Positions 53,313-64,000 of a stretch of 64,000 nt of DNA are shown one piece after another. The notes below the pieces were generated by a model. The model was not told the DNA's origin. It saw nothing but the letters and a program-made list of their open reading frames with translations, and did not search any database. This stretch comes from Thunnus maccoyii. Lineage: Eukaryota > Chordata > Actinopteri > Scombriformes > Scombridae. A program made the position numbers and the translations under genes. The stretch covers positions 17,433,111-17,497,110 of the forward strand of contig NC_056552.1 in NCBI RefSeq assembly GCF_910596095.1, given 5' to 3'. Position 1 is the first letter of the stretch. Each line of letters begins with the position of its first letter.

Positions 53313-55720
53313 ACATTTCAGTAGGTATACTTTTCACTGTCACATTTAGGATTAGGTCAACATATTAAGAACAGATATTGACCTTTGAATGAAAATCTGA
53401 TTGGACAGTCAGTGCTGCTTTCATCTGATGGGACTGATGCAAGATCAGTTTTTTAAGTTAAAGTAATTTTGCAATTTTCATGTCCTGCAAATGTTTTAGA
53501 AACTTTTCAGCTGTACAAAAATGACATTTTAGAAGAAAAACACTAAATCCATGTAGTTTTTTATTTAATTGGAATTGATTTGGCAAAAAATCTCTGATTT
53601 TAATGTAAACCACTAAATATCAGAACCAACTATCAGATATCAGCAGCTTTTTAAAGCTCATTTGAAGCCTTGAAAAGTCCACATGTAGTGGTAAAACTGT
53701 AGTCGTGCTTCTAGTTGTAAATCAAATTTTAACTGTGCCTAGTTTGACATAATGTGAATGTGAAGTAAGGACAACTGAATCAAGTGTCATGGCCTCCACA
53801 GCCTCATCTTCCTCTGGAAACAGATGTGACAGAACCAAGAAGTGACTGGTTCAGAGCTGGACGGAGGAACCTCTGGACCATGAACTGTATACTCTGACTG
53901 CAGGGTATCTCTTGACCAGAATCGGACCATTTAATTTATTAGACTGTTCAGTGAAGAGATGTGTTCAGTTCTCATGCTCAGTGTAGGTCCAACGGTGACC
54001 GCAGGACTAAAGAGAAACTCTCTCACCTCTGTAGGAATAGTAACAACATTATACTAGATTTTCAGATTTTGTGTGCCTTTATACTCCACTTTTAGAGACT
54101 TTAATCTGGAAAACACTTGTGGGTTTACAGATGTTGATACTCAGAAATAAGACAAACTACAGTCCTTTATTGTGCTGTTCTCCAGCAGAACTCTGATGAA
54201 TGTAACACAGCTCCTGCTGCCTGCTGGGCTGCAGTTTGATCCCCTGCTGTTCAGCAGGGTCAGATGGTCCATCCAGTCTATCTTCTGGTCATTTACCACG
54301 ACAGCCTCTTAAAGATAAGTGAGCAAGACATACTGTCAGGCACATTGAGGCCATTTGAATGTAGCTACTTTTTTAGGTGAAATGTATTCTAGCCTTTGTC
54401 CCTGCTAGTACCTCCGTGTATCTGTTCTTTTAAGAGTCTGATACAGTGATTGTTTGAAGCTGTTGTTTATAGGAGCAAACTGTACTCATGCACTGTTACT
54501 GGGTCTCCTGAGACCGAAACGGATCCTTCATTGCAGATCCTTACGATGTTGTCTCATTTGTTTTCATGTTACTAAGTTGTAGGAGACATAAGCCGGATTT
54601 TTCCTCCATTACAACCCCAGGTTTCATGTGTTATTTTCCCAGTGGTACAATACCACAACACGGGAATATCAGTGCTTGTAGGACAGGATGTTCGAAACAC
54701 TAGACATACAATCCCAAACTGCTACCATGTGGGAATGCTGCGAGGAATGTACTGTAGCAACGAAAATGACACCTACAGTGTTTTTAGGTGGAGCTACACA
54801 ATCACAACGCTTACTAACTCTGACCTGTCCAGTCATTTCACAGAAAAGACTCGTCATGTCTGGACGTCTGTTTTCAGTTTTGTGGAAATTGTGAAAAGCG
54901 GTGACGAACAGGGTCGTTGCTTTCCACTTTTTTTTTTTAATAGTTCAAAATGTTTGTTTTTTTATCCTCAAACTATCATGCAGTCCATGGTTATTGAGAA
55001 TGTTTGAGATATGATGACAATGTTTCAGGTCAGGTTTTGGATCTGTCTGCTTGTGGGTGAACTGCTTGCCCTCTGGTAGCAAAATTGGAAAATTACTTTA
55101 AAGGTGCAGTGTGTAGAATTTAGTGGCATCTAGCAGAACTGACTTGGCAGAAATGGAATATAATATTTATATGTATATTTTAATTATAGTGTATAATCAC
55201 CTGAAAATAAGAGTTGTTGTGTTTTCATTATGTTAGAATGAGCCCTCTATATCTACATAGGGAATGGGTCCTCTTCTAAAGAGGCTGCCATGTTTCTACA
55301 GTAGCCCAGAATGGACAAACCAAACACTGGCTCTTTGTGTTATTAGGTTCTCCTACACGCTTGGAAGAGGGGGGAGCCGCTAAATCCTACACACTGCACC
55401 TTTAAACTACAGATACTTGTGTTTTTTTGTTTTTTTTTGAAGATATTTCTATTATTTATTTTTAAGTATCTTGCGATGTCGTGTGAGGTACAAGCACATT
55501 TTTAAAGGGACTCCAGTGAAGATTTTTGTTAAACTTCCGCCAGGCCAGCCAACGATGTTACTGAGCTATAACTAACATTTTCTGCTATTTTCTTTGCTTT
55601 CTATTTCTAATTGTATATACTGTACATGCACTGGCTTCTTTTACTTAATGCAATCTTATAAACTGCTTTGTGTACCAAATGTATTTTCACAATAAAACTG
55701 ACAACTTCCAGTAACAATGT
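53313..55720 (+). other. tnfrsf12a: tnfrsf12a 3'UTR
   Basis: About 2.4 kb with no coding continuation. AATAAA at 55691-55696 is a plausible end. A TTAA-flanked MITE is inserted near its 3' end. A 121-codon ORF at 54642-55007 is not supported. Confidence 0.6.
55098..55405. mobile_element. TTAA-flanked MITE with AGGTGCAGTGTGTAG ends
   Basis: TTAA at 55098-55101 and 55402-55405 enclose near-perfect inverted ends. The left is AGGTGCAGTGTGTAGAATTT AG. The right, in reverse complement, is the same except GGATTT. The interior has GGAAGAGGGGGGAGCCGC and no ORF. It is a common fish dispersed element. Confidence 0.8.
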
Positions 55721-55783
55721 AAGTCTCATTGATCCGCAAAGATGACTCCATTTTCCATCTAATTGAAGCAGTAACTAAAGTTC

Positions 55784-55970
55784 TTAAAGGATAGGTTCAC
55801 AGTTTTTCAAGTCTGTCTTAAAACAACAATCAAGTGCCATTGTGAAGATTGAATCAGGTTTTGCTTGCTGTAATTATTTCTCCTGTTCATACTGACCATT
55901 AAGATCTCCAAATGGGCTTACATAGTAAGTGATCCACAGTCCACAGTCCTCATTTTGAGCAAAAATGTAT
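55784..55970. mobile_element. MITE, copy 2 of the GGTTCACA family
   Basis: It begins TTAAAGGATAGGTTCACAGT and continues TTTTCAAGTCTGTC, AAAACAACAATC and CTCCTGTTCATACTGACC, matching the reverse complement of 18222-18374. Its right end is diverged or truncated against the next element. Confidence 0.65.
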
Positions 55971-56669
55971 TTAAAGGCCCAATATGTGACTTACGCATCA
56001 AGATGTCTAAAAATGACTAGACCTATGTTATATATTTTGTTGAGTTAAGTACTTACATTATACTACGTCTCCAACAATGTTCAAATCCAGAGAAATCTGT
56101 AACTTTAATCAAGGTAACAGTCAGTTTCATTTGGTCGTCTGTCAGATGTCATATCTCTCCTTTGCGCATACGTCAGTGTTCTGGTTGTCCGCCACAAAAC
56201 TGTCATAAATTCTTTTATCCACTTTTAAGCCACATTTTTACAATACACTTTTTAGATCTTGGTTATTTTAAACTATATCTTTTAAACGGATGAATGATTT
56301 TAGTCATCGGATGTTTGGATTTAAGTGATCAGAGAAACAAGCTGAGCAAATGTTAGCGGCAGCTCGGCTCGCAGTCCCTCCAGTTGTCCTGCGTCCGCCA
56401 AACAGCGTCAGAAAAACACTGAATTTAAACATTCAGTGTTTTTACCAGTTTTAATCACAGGGTCAGTTTGTTTTAGAGAGGAGGAGACCTCTGCGGATAA
56501 TTTGGCTCCCAGTAAAAACATCCTGAACGATGAACACTGAAGTAATCCTAACCAGGAGAAGCTGGTTTTTTAACAATGAAGACAACAACTCCCATGATCC
56601 CACACTCTTTTGTTATTGTTTTGATTGGGAGACCCCTAGTGGCAGAAAATTACAAATTGTGCGTTTAAA
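55970..56669. mobile_element. TTAA-flanked element with TTTAAAGGCCCAATATGTGA ends
   Basis: The left end TTTAAAGGCCCAATATGTGA and the right end in reverse complement TTTAAACGCACAATTTGTAA form an imperfect 20-bp inverted repeat. TTAA lies at 55971-55974 and 56665-56668. It directly abuts the previous element. No transposase is seen. Confidence 0.6.
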
Positions 56670-59565
56670 GTTCATAGATATACTGTATATCATAGTCATT
56701 ATCACTTAGAAGAATGTGGACAAGAAACAAACACATTGTATTTTCCAAGTCTTTTAATTTCAACTAGTTGAATTTTTAATAATTTGCTTATATCCTAAAC
56801 TAAGTTCTAACAAAGAAGTAAAAATCTACGCTTCATAGTGACAAAATAGTTATATAAATATGAATTAAATACTGAGCAGACATTTTTGAGCACTGAAAAT
56901 CCAATAAATGGGAACATGTGGTATATGGTTTTTATTACACAATAGCTAATCTAGCAGTTTTCTCCTGCAGAGGAAAATCTTTCCATAAATGTTACAGAAC
57001 CGATATTTCATTCTAATATTTACAGAGCTCTGAGATTAACACACGCCACGAATACCAGGCTGTGATTGTGATCAATGACAGAGGAGTGAACGTGTTAAGT
57101 GCCGCAGGGGATGAGAATGTGAACATTAAAAAAAAAGAAGGAAAAAAAAGTTAGTTTACAGTTTGAACTGAAATGTGCATGGAGGCTACCAATGGCATAA
57201 GAAAATATGTTACAGTCAGATTATCTAAATCATTACAATTCATACAAATAAGATTTTAAATAACGTAAGAAAAATGGCAGATGTCAAGGTGTGCAGGTGT
57301 CTCGTGAAGACTTTTTCAAGGCTACTGTCAAGTTAACTGAATCTGATGAAGACAAAACACACGAGATGGACTCAGTTCATGCACTGAAACAAGACTTTCA
57401 GCATATTGCTTAAATATTACGACCCGCAAACTAGCTGAGGTGAACTATCGAGCAGCCGACTCGCTGATTGCGAGCTGATCGACCCACCAACGAACGACAA
57501 ACAGGTTGGCTGCATTATTATAAATTTCCTGTCCTCCTTAACTTAGGCTACAAGTGTTTCAACTACACATGTGCAAATATAACTCTGAAAACGGCAGAGA
57601 AACAATCATGTCATGGTGAAAACTAGCAAACGACAAAGTAAAATCTTGAAATTGATGCTTCATCCATTGTCACTCTATTTGTCTTACAACTGATAACTGA
57701 GTCTGTATAATTACAGTGTATTCTCTACAATTAAGCTGCATGAGGCATTTAAGTAGCAGTTGCTAGGTAGGCAGAGCTTTCCATGAGGTATTTCATACTT
57801 CTGACCAGTGCCAAACATACTCATACATGAAATGTGATGTATAAGGCATAAACAAAATCTAATTTTAGATTGTTTAAAAGCAAAGGCCTTGTGTTCACTT
57901 TTGCTAGATTTCTTTAAATGTGAAAAGAAACCAGTTAAGGAACAACAGGCACAAGAAACAACTTGGCAATAAAAATTAAAAAAAAAAAAACAAACAAACA
58001 AAAAAAAAAAAAACAGAGAATCAATAATTGCACATTTTTCACAAAACATAAGTGGTTCATGTATTCAGACAGGAAAGATAAAAGTGGTTCGTCCTTGTAG
58101 ATCCATAAAGCTCTGGTTTGTTTGTAGTAATACTTGTGCTTCGTAGAAATGAGGCCACATATATGTTTGACTTATATACAGTATCTGTGAGGAGAAAAAA
58201 AATCCAGGGAGATAGAAACAAAAAGGAACCACTTTCACTTTACTGTCACTTTTGTTTCCTCTAAAATGTCTTAACTGATTGTGGCTGAACAGATTCACAA
58301 ATCAGAACATACGTAATTAAAAAAAAAAAAATTACATACAAGAAAACATGAAATCAACATTGTGTTTTACAGTATTACAAGTACAGTGAGAGGAGGTCTG
58401 TTCACATTTAACTGCTACAGTCGACTTACATTTCAGGCACTGGCACTTCAACATAACTGATGCTTCTCAAAAGGTTGGATTTACAGCATGTGGAGCTGCA
58501 ACTAAATGTTGGAGTGAGTGAGTCATGAGCAAAAAAATATAAAACGTGTTGAAAATGGCACGAGAGAATAATAAAAATGCTATCTATGCTCAGTTTGAAG
58601 AAACTGACTCTCTACAATGTTTTACACGTCAGGTGCGTTCCTTTTGAAGGTTTACCCTGAGTGCTGCCGATAACACGCCATCCTTGGCTCATTCATTCCT
58701 GCCTTTTTGTAACTGAGCTAATGAATTACAAATCGACTGATGAAGTTTCCTTAAAGGCTACATGAGTTTTAGAAGACAGCTTTTTCCTTTTTTACAACAT
58801 TCATAAAAAGTTTTTCTATTAAAATATGCACATAAAATAACAGGAATAAATTAATAAATACATCCATTTTAGCATACAATGTCACTTAATGTGAATATTA
58901 TTAGCAGTACGACTATTTACTTGATAATATGATTTTTAGTAAATCACTTTGTCACTGACCTTTGGACACACCCAGAGGTATTTGACTTAATAATAACAGG
59001 CTTGTCCTATGTGAAATCCCAAAGGAAAGTGACCAGTCCTTCAACACTGATGCCTAACAAAAGGATTCAGAGATAAATATAGTTTGTTTATTTTGTTTCC
59101 TAAGGAACTTACAGAGGCACTGAACACAATTATACATAGCAAGAGAGGAGAAATTCACCGTTAGAACAGTACTGTCTTACAAAAACATGTTATCAGTCTT
59201 ACACGGACCTGGGCTGCACTTCTCTGTTCGTTTTGGTTGCTTGGTTTGTTTTGTCAGTGAGGAATGAGCGGCGATGTTTTTAATCACTCGCCCTGTATTC
59301 TGGGATCCTGTGTATTCATTGAAAACATTCAGGCTTTATTAAAAGCTGACCGATAAACCCTCTGGAGACTGTCGCCATCTGTTGTGGAGGTAAGACTGGA
59401 AGCCAGTCATGAAATGTGCACGCCTTCAAAAAGGAGCTTCTGTCAGGACAAAGGAGCACTTTCTGAAAAAAAAAATACTGTTTTACAATTATTGATAGAG
59501 GAATAAATTAGAGATAGATAAGAGGACCATATGTCCTCTTTTTTTGTAGATTCGGCAATCCTGCT
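56670..59565. other. Intergenic and znf646 3'UTR
   Basis: AT-rich 2.9 kb with several A runs (57979-57990, 58002-58013) and an imperfect (CAAA)n near 57990. The znf646 3'UTR reads leftward from 59565. - strand AATAAA candidates occur at 59335-59340 and 56931-56936, so its length is open. No other gene is seen. Confidence 0.45.
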
Positions 59566-62500
59566 TCAAAGGAAAGACCCCATGTCTAAGTCCATAAAGG
59601 TATTAGCATCCATGCTGAAAGAGGAGTCGTAGGTCTGGGTGTTCTGGTGCATCTTCTGATGGTGCCTCAGGTTGGACTTGCTGGAAAAGCTCTTGTCGCA
59701 CAGCAGGCAGGCAAAGGGCTTCTCTTTGGTGTGGATTCTTCGGTGACATATGAGCTGAGTGGACACGCGGAACGCCTTCCCACACTCCAGGCACTGGTAG
59801 CGCTTGGGCTCCGTGTGAATGCGGCGGTGGTTCTTGAGAGCCATCAGGTTGGTGAACTCTTTCTGGCAGACGGAGCAGAAGAAGGAGCCCGTCTTGTGGC
59901 TGTTCTTGTGGTTGAGGAGGGAGCCGGCGTGGCGGTAGGTGCGGCCACAGTGCTCGCAGACGTGACTCTTCTCCTCTGCACCGGCAGAATCGTTATCCTG
60001 GGAATCGGTGATGCTTCCTGGAATGTGGGACAAAGGTGGTGGAACCTGCTTGGGAATCCTGTCGATCCCTATGGTCTGATTTATTCCTGAGTCCCAGCAG
60101 AAGTCGTTATCTACAGGTTCATCCACGCCTTGTGGATAGGGGCCCTGAGCCCTGTGGTGCATGTCCTGGTGCTGCTGGTAGCTGGCCGTGGTGGGAAAGC
60201 TCTGCTGGCAGATGCTGCACACCACAGAGCGTTCCTTAGAGTGCATCTCCATGTGGCTCTGCAAGTGTGCGATCAGACAGAAGGTCTTGCCACACTCTGG
60301 ACAACAGTGACGTCTCATCTGGGAGTGTATCTGCAGGGTGAGAGGATCAGGAAATGTCTGGAGACACAAGGTACAGTGGTGCAGGTTTTCGGAGTGGGTC
60401 TTTTTATGGTTGAGGAGGGAGCCAGCGTGGCGGTAGGAGCGGCCACAAAGGTCACACCTGCAGCAAGGATATATTCATGTTCAATCCCTCATAACAAATT
60501 GCTATCAAGATCATATAAAACAACAATAAACTACTATACTGTCAAAATAAAAGCCTGACCAAAGCTGGATTTTTGAGGCCAATACTGATATTGATACATT
60601 AAAAAAACAATAATGATCTATCAGCTGATATTTGTTTTTGTTTTTAACAACATAATTTTAATAATCAAGGATGCCTTAGTTACTTTTTAAAGATCTGAGA
60701 CAAAGATATTTCCTAAACGGGAGATTTTACAGTTAAAGGATAAACTTGTCTGTTGAACAAATGATATAACAGTGATATCAGGGTTCATACGTTAACGTTT
60801 TTCCACTTACCTGGTCGGGAAAGTTAATTTTTACTTGCCTCTATACAAAATGTTTTATTTATTAGTGGTTATTGGATAAAAAAGACTTAAGTTAACTGTC
60901 ATGTTTAATCTTTATCTAAGTAAATGAAACAGAACATGGATACAGAGTGTCATAGATGTGAAGCAACAAACATTCTTGCATATTGAAAATGGTTTGACCC
61001 ATCCTCTTATTTCACTGATCACTAAATTCTTTTGATCAGCGCAGTTTCTTCCAAACAATAGAATGGACTCCCTAACCCGATGGCAAATACATTTTTTAGA
61101 CTCACTTCTTCTAGGCTTTCTGATCCCTCTTTAATATTTCTCATTCTCGAGAGTATTTGTGGCAATGAAAAATTACACGCTCAACTGATTCCTCTATTTG
61201 ACAGTGTTCACATAATCCCGAGGGATGTTTATTTCATGCATCACACTACAAGCCTAATCAATGTCAGCTAATATCAGCCAATGTTTCTGTCTGGCCAATT
61301 TATCAGTCGGGCTTTCAAAATTATAATAATACTAAGACCCTGATGAAGGCCACAAGCCGAAACGCATCAGTCAACTAATAAAGTTGTTCCTCATACTGCA
61401 AGTGTTGCGGGAGTTCTCATCTTTCTAGACTTATTTCCCTTCTCCGTGCACCTTGGAAGAAGGTGAATCTGCATCTACAAAATTATACTTAATCCAACAA
61501 CATTCAAAATAAAGGTCAAGACAGCTTTGTTAAACAAACTATAAAAAAATATAAAAACTGCCCAATTATGACCCAAACACAATATAAATAATTGCATATT
61601 CAGTTCACAACAAGACAGTAACTCACATGAAGCACTTGTCTCCCCTCTCTGACTGCTGGACTCCAACTCTCGTTGAGTTCTCCTGACCTCTCCGGCAGCG
61701 GTGTCTCTTCAGGCCAGACCTGCCCTGGAAACTCTTTCCACACGCCGGACAGCTGAAGTGACTCACAGCCCGGTTGTGGACCTTCTGGTGGTTGTGTAGG
61801 ATGCTGGCAAGGCGAAAGGCCTTCCCACACGTGAGACACACATACTTCTTCTTCTGCGTATGGATACGAGTGTGATTGCGTAGAGCCATGGGGTTCGTGA
61901 AGGGCTTAGAGCAAAAGGTGCAACTGAAGTGTCCTGTCTTGTGGGTATTTTTGTGGTTCAGGAGGCTACCTGCGTGGCGGTAGCTACGATTACATATGTT
62001 ACACGTGAAAGGCCGCTCTTCTTTATTTGGGGACATATTTGTTTGTACCTCACTACTGCCTGACGGTCCATCACAGGCATGGGCTTCCAGTTGGTCAACA
62101 GACAGAAAGGCCTGCTTGCATTGCTTGCACTTAAAGGCTCTAGATTTAAAGCCTCTCCTGCCTGCAGCCCCATCCTTCCTGAGGTCTGCACAGACGTGGG
62201 CTAACAGCTGCTTCTTTCCCCTAAAGCCTTTTCCACAGTTTTGGCAAGAGTGCTTTTTATATGCAAAGTGGGTGCGTAAGTGGTTCTTTAGTGCCAGTTG
62301 ATTGGAGTAAGTGTTGTTACAAACAGAGCAGTAATATTCACCTGTTTTATGAGAGTTTCTGTGGTTGACCAGACTGCCTGCGTGGCGGTATGTACGCCCA
62401 CACTGGTCACAAGCGAAAGGTCGTTGGTCGCCTGTGTCCTCTGATTTGACTGAAGTCTCAGATTTTGTTTGTACCATCTTTTCTTCAGACAGCTGCTTAC

Positions 62501-64000
62501 AGCGCCGGACTGAGGTAAAAGCCTGACTGGGGTTTTCAGTTGAGGACTGCATTCCTTCATCTGACCTTGTCCCATTCATCTGCATGAGGGCCTGGATCTG
62601 GTTGTTGAGTTCCTGGATTTTGGCTTGGTTTTCTTTGTGCCTTCTCAGGTGGTTCAATAGCTGCTTCTGAATTTTGAAGGCTTTCCCACACTCATGGCAA
62701 GTATGCCTGGGGGAGGAGACAAAGGCATGTGGTTAATTCTGTGTTTGCACAACAAGGACTACACAAGGAATAGAGCCACAGTGAAAAAAACACATCTGCA
62801 ACACAAAAAAATGCTTTTTTTGTTTAACAATTACAAATAATTTCCAACAAGAATTGACAACTGGCGACACAACATATGAGAATTTTGTGAGAATTCATGA
62901 TATGCACTCTTGTTGGAACTAACCTCTTAATATCAAAGTGGGACCTCTGATGGTTTTTAAGGGCCAACAGGTTGTAGAAACGTTTCTGGCAGACGAGACA
63001 TCTGAACACACCTGTTTTATGGGATTTTTTGTGGTTAAGGAGGGAGCCAGCATGTCTGTATGATCGCCCACACTGATCACATTTATACTGACGATCCTCT
63101 GTATCCACAGTGTCTTTGACGTGACTTGTTTCTTCATGCTGGGTGACATCGTTTACTTTTATTTCCACTTTACCGTTTGTTGACTCATCTTTCTTTCCAG
63201 CCGTGCAGCCATGGTTTTCAAGATGATGGTAGCTGGTGCAAAAGATGCCACAGCTGCCGCAGATGATACTCTGCGCTTCCTCCTTGCTTCCAGAGCCAGC
63301 GCTGTTGTTCACATGTAAATTAGTACTGTTATTTACCTGGTCTGTGTTGTGTAGAAGCTGATGAGTAATCAAGTCCTGCCTATTGGCAAAACTTTCCCCA
63401 CATGTACTACAGATAATCATCTCCCCCGGCTCTTCGTCTTTCACCTCTTCATGGGAGGACATGGAAGAAGGCCCTGAGCTTGCAGGAGTGTTGTGGGACT
63501 GTGTGTGTCCTCGGAGGTGGCTCCTGAGAGCCCTCATGCTGGTGTAGCTGTTTCCACATATAGAGCACTGATAAAGATCACCATCATCATCCTCCTCGTC
63601 AGCATTATCACCTTCTCCGCCACCGTTCAGCTGATCACTGCTCATATTTTCATGGAAACTCTGTTCAAAGTAACTTTGGTCATGGCTACCGTTCAGACCA
63701 TGAAACTCTACATTACTCGCTGGATTTCCAATGGCACAGTGGCCATTGCTGTCCTGGAAGTTAATACTACTGTCATAGTCACTGCTAGTAGTGTCATGTT
63801 GCTGCTGTAGCAGTGGACAACTGTGAGACTTAATACCTGCAATATCTGCAAATGTCTCACCACAGTCTGCACACATGTGCCTCTGCATCAGGTGTTCATT
63901 GTGAGGTAGATGCACAGTCATGTCTTGGGAAAAGTCCTGATTAAACTGCTCATGGTACAACGCTCCATTGCTGTGGTCAAGTCCATTCTCCTGGTCGATA
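59566..64000 (-). CDS. znf646: Zinc finger protein 646 (C2H2), C-terminal part, runs off right edge
   Basis: Multi-finger C2H2 protein, presumably nuclear and DNA-binding. Visible exons on the - strand: 64000-62924 (5' end outside the window), 62706-61627 and 60457-59566, joined by two phase-2 introns of 217 and 1169 bases. About 1015 residues are visible. Canonical CxxC-x12-HxxxH fingers are grouped in modules that each begin with a finger reading RSYRHAGSLLNHK or close to it, followed by a finger with LxALKNHxR. Five such modules are visible. This RHAGSLLNH signature is what I recognise as ZNF646, and the 16p11.2 gene neighbours agree. Spacers are acidic or serine-rich. The protein ends FMDLDMGSFL. 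As I recall it, the human gene encodes nearly all of this in one large exon, so the split is notable. Confidence 0.88.
60458..61626 (-). other. znf646 intron with repeat remnant
   Basis: 1.17 kb intron between the exons ending DKCFM and beginning CDLCGRSY. It contains the hammerhead-like motif and an adjacent CTAATAAAGTTGTTCCTCAT sequence, consistent with the end of a retroelement. The rest is AT-rich with no gene. Confidence 0.6.
61332..61440 (+). mobile_element. Probable Penelope-like element end with hammerhead-like motif
   Basis: CTGATGA (61340-61346), then a GGC/GCC stem with a CACAA loop (61348-61358), GAAA (61359-61362) and a short stem III region ending ATC (61366-61368) reproduce the order of the conserved hammerhead ribozyme core. 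Penelope-like elements are known to carry minimal hammerheads with a very short stem III. The following CTAATAAAGTTGTTCCTCAT is a phrase I recognise from dispersed fish repeats. No reverse transcriptase is present. Confidence 0.5.

Noticed and set aside
54642-55007. 121-codon + strand ORF
   Set aside because: It lies in the tnfrsf12a 3'UTR, has no known motif, and overlapping ORFs exist on both strands.
59647-60090. 147-codon + strand ORF
   Set aside because: It is the antisense of the znf646 zinc-finger exon.

Overview
This window is nuclear DNA from a ray-finned fish, probably a percomorph teleost. The genes are intron-rich with GT-AG junctions, the non-coding DNA is AT-rich and full of short TIR-bounded DNA transposons of fish type, and the gene set corresponds to human chromosome 16p (UBE2I and TNFRSF12A at 16p13.3, IL21R at 16p12, PHKG2-CFAP119-RNF40 and ZNF646 at 16p11.2). 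I read each exon chain by hand from splice sites and reading phase. In all seven complete genes the exon lengths sum to a whole number of codons.

Layout, left to right: the 3' end of an unidentified + strand gene (last exon about 438-502, then a probable long 3'UTR to about 3560); ube2i (+, SUMO E2 UBC9, 158 aa); il21r (-, type I cytokine receptor, 469 aa); a tubby-family gene (-, 557 aa); cfap119/ccdc189 (+, 261 aa); phkg2 (-, 390 aa); rnf40/bre1b (+, 1003 aa); tnfrsf12a/Fn14 (+, 122 aa); and the 3' part of znf646 (-, running off the right edge).

Transcription units are arranged head-to-head (tubby-like/cfap119, phkg2/rnf40) and tail-to-tail (ube2i/il21r, cfap119/phkg2, tnfrsf12a/znf646). 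At two convergent junctions the poly(A) signals of the opposing genes lie within about 30 bp of each other. The tubby-like/cfap119 intergenic region holds two sequences close to the RFX X-box of ciliary genes, which fits a shared ciliary programme. The tnfrsf12a upstream region has two consensus AP-1 sites.

The space between genes and the larger introns carry repeats: a degenerate Sleeping Beauty-like Tc1 element with a transposase relic, a Tigger/pogo-like non-autonomous element, a hAT-like element with CAGTGG ends, several TTAA-flanked MITEs, a repeated palindromic motif family, two older fish MITE types, and a hammerhead-ribozyme-like motif in a znf646 intron that probably derives from a Penelope-like element. 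I saw no bacterial-type system, CRISPR, or tRNA/rRNA gene. The genes themselves are known vertebrate families; the items most worth checking are the hammerhead-like motif, the X-box pair, the atypical tubby domain and the split modular znf646.
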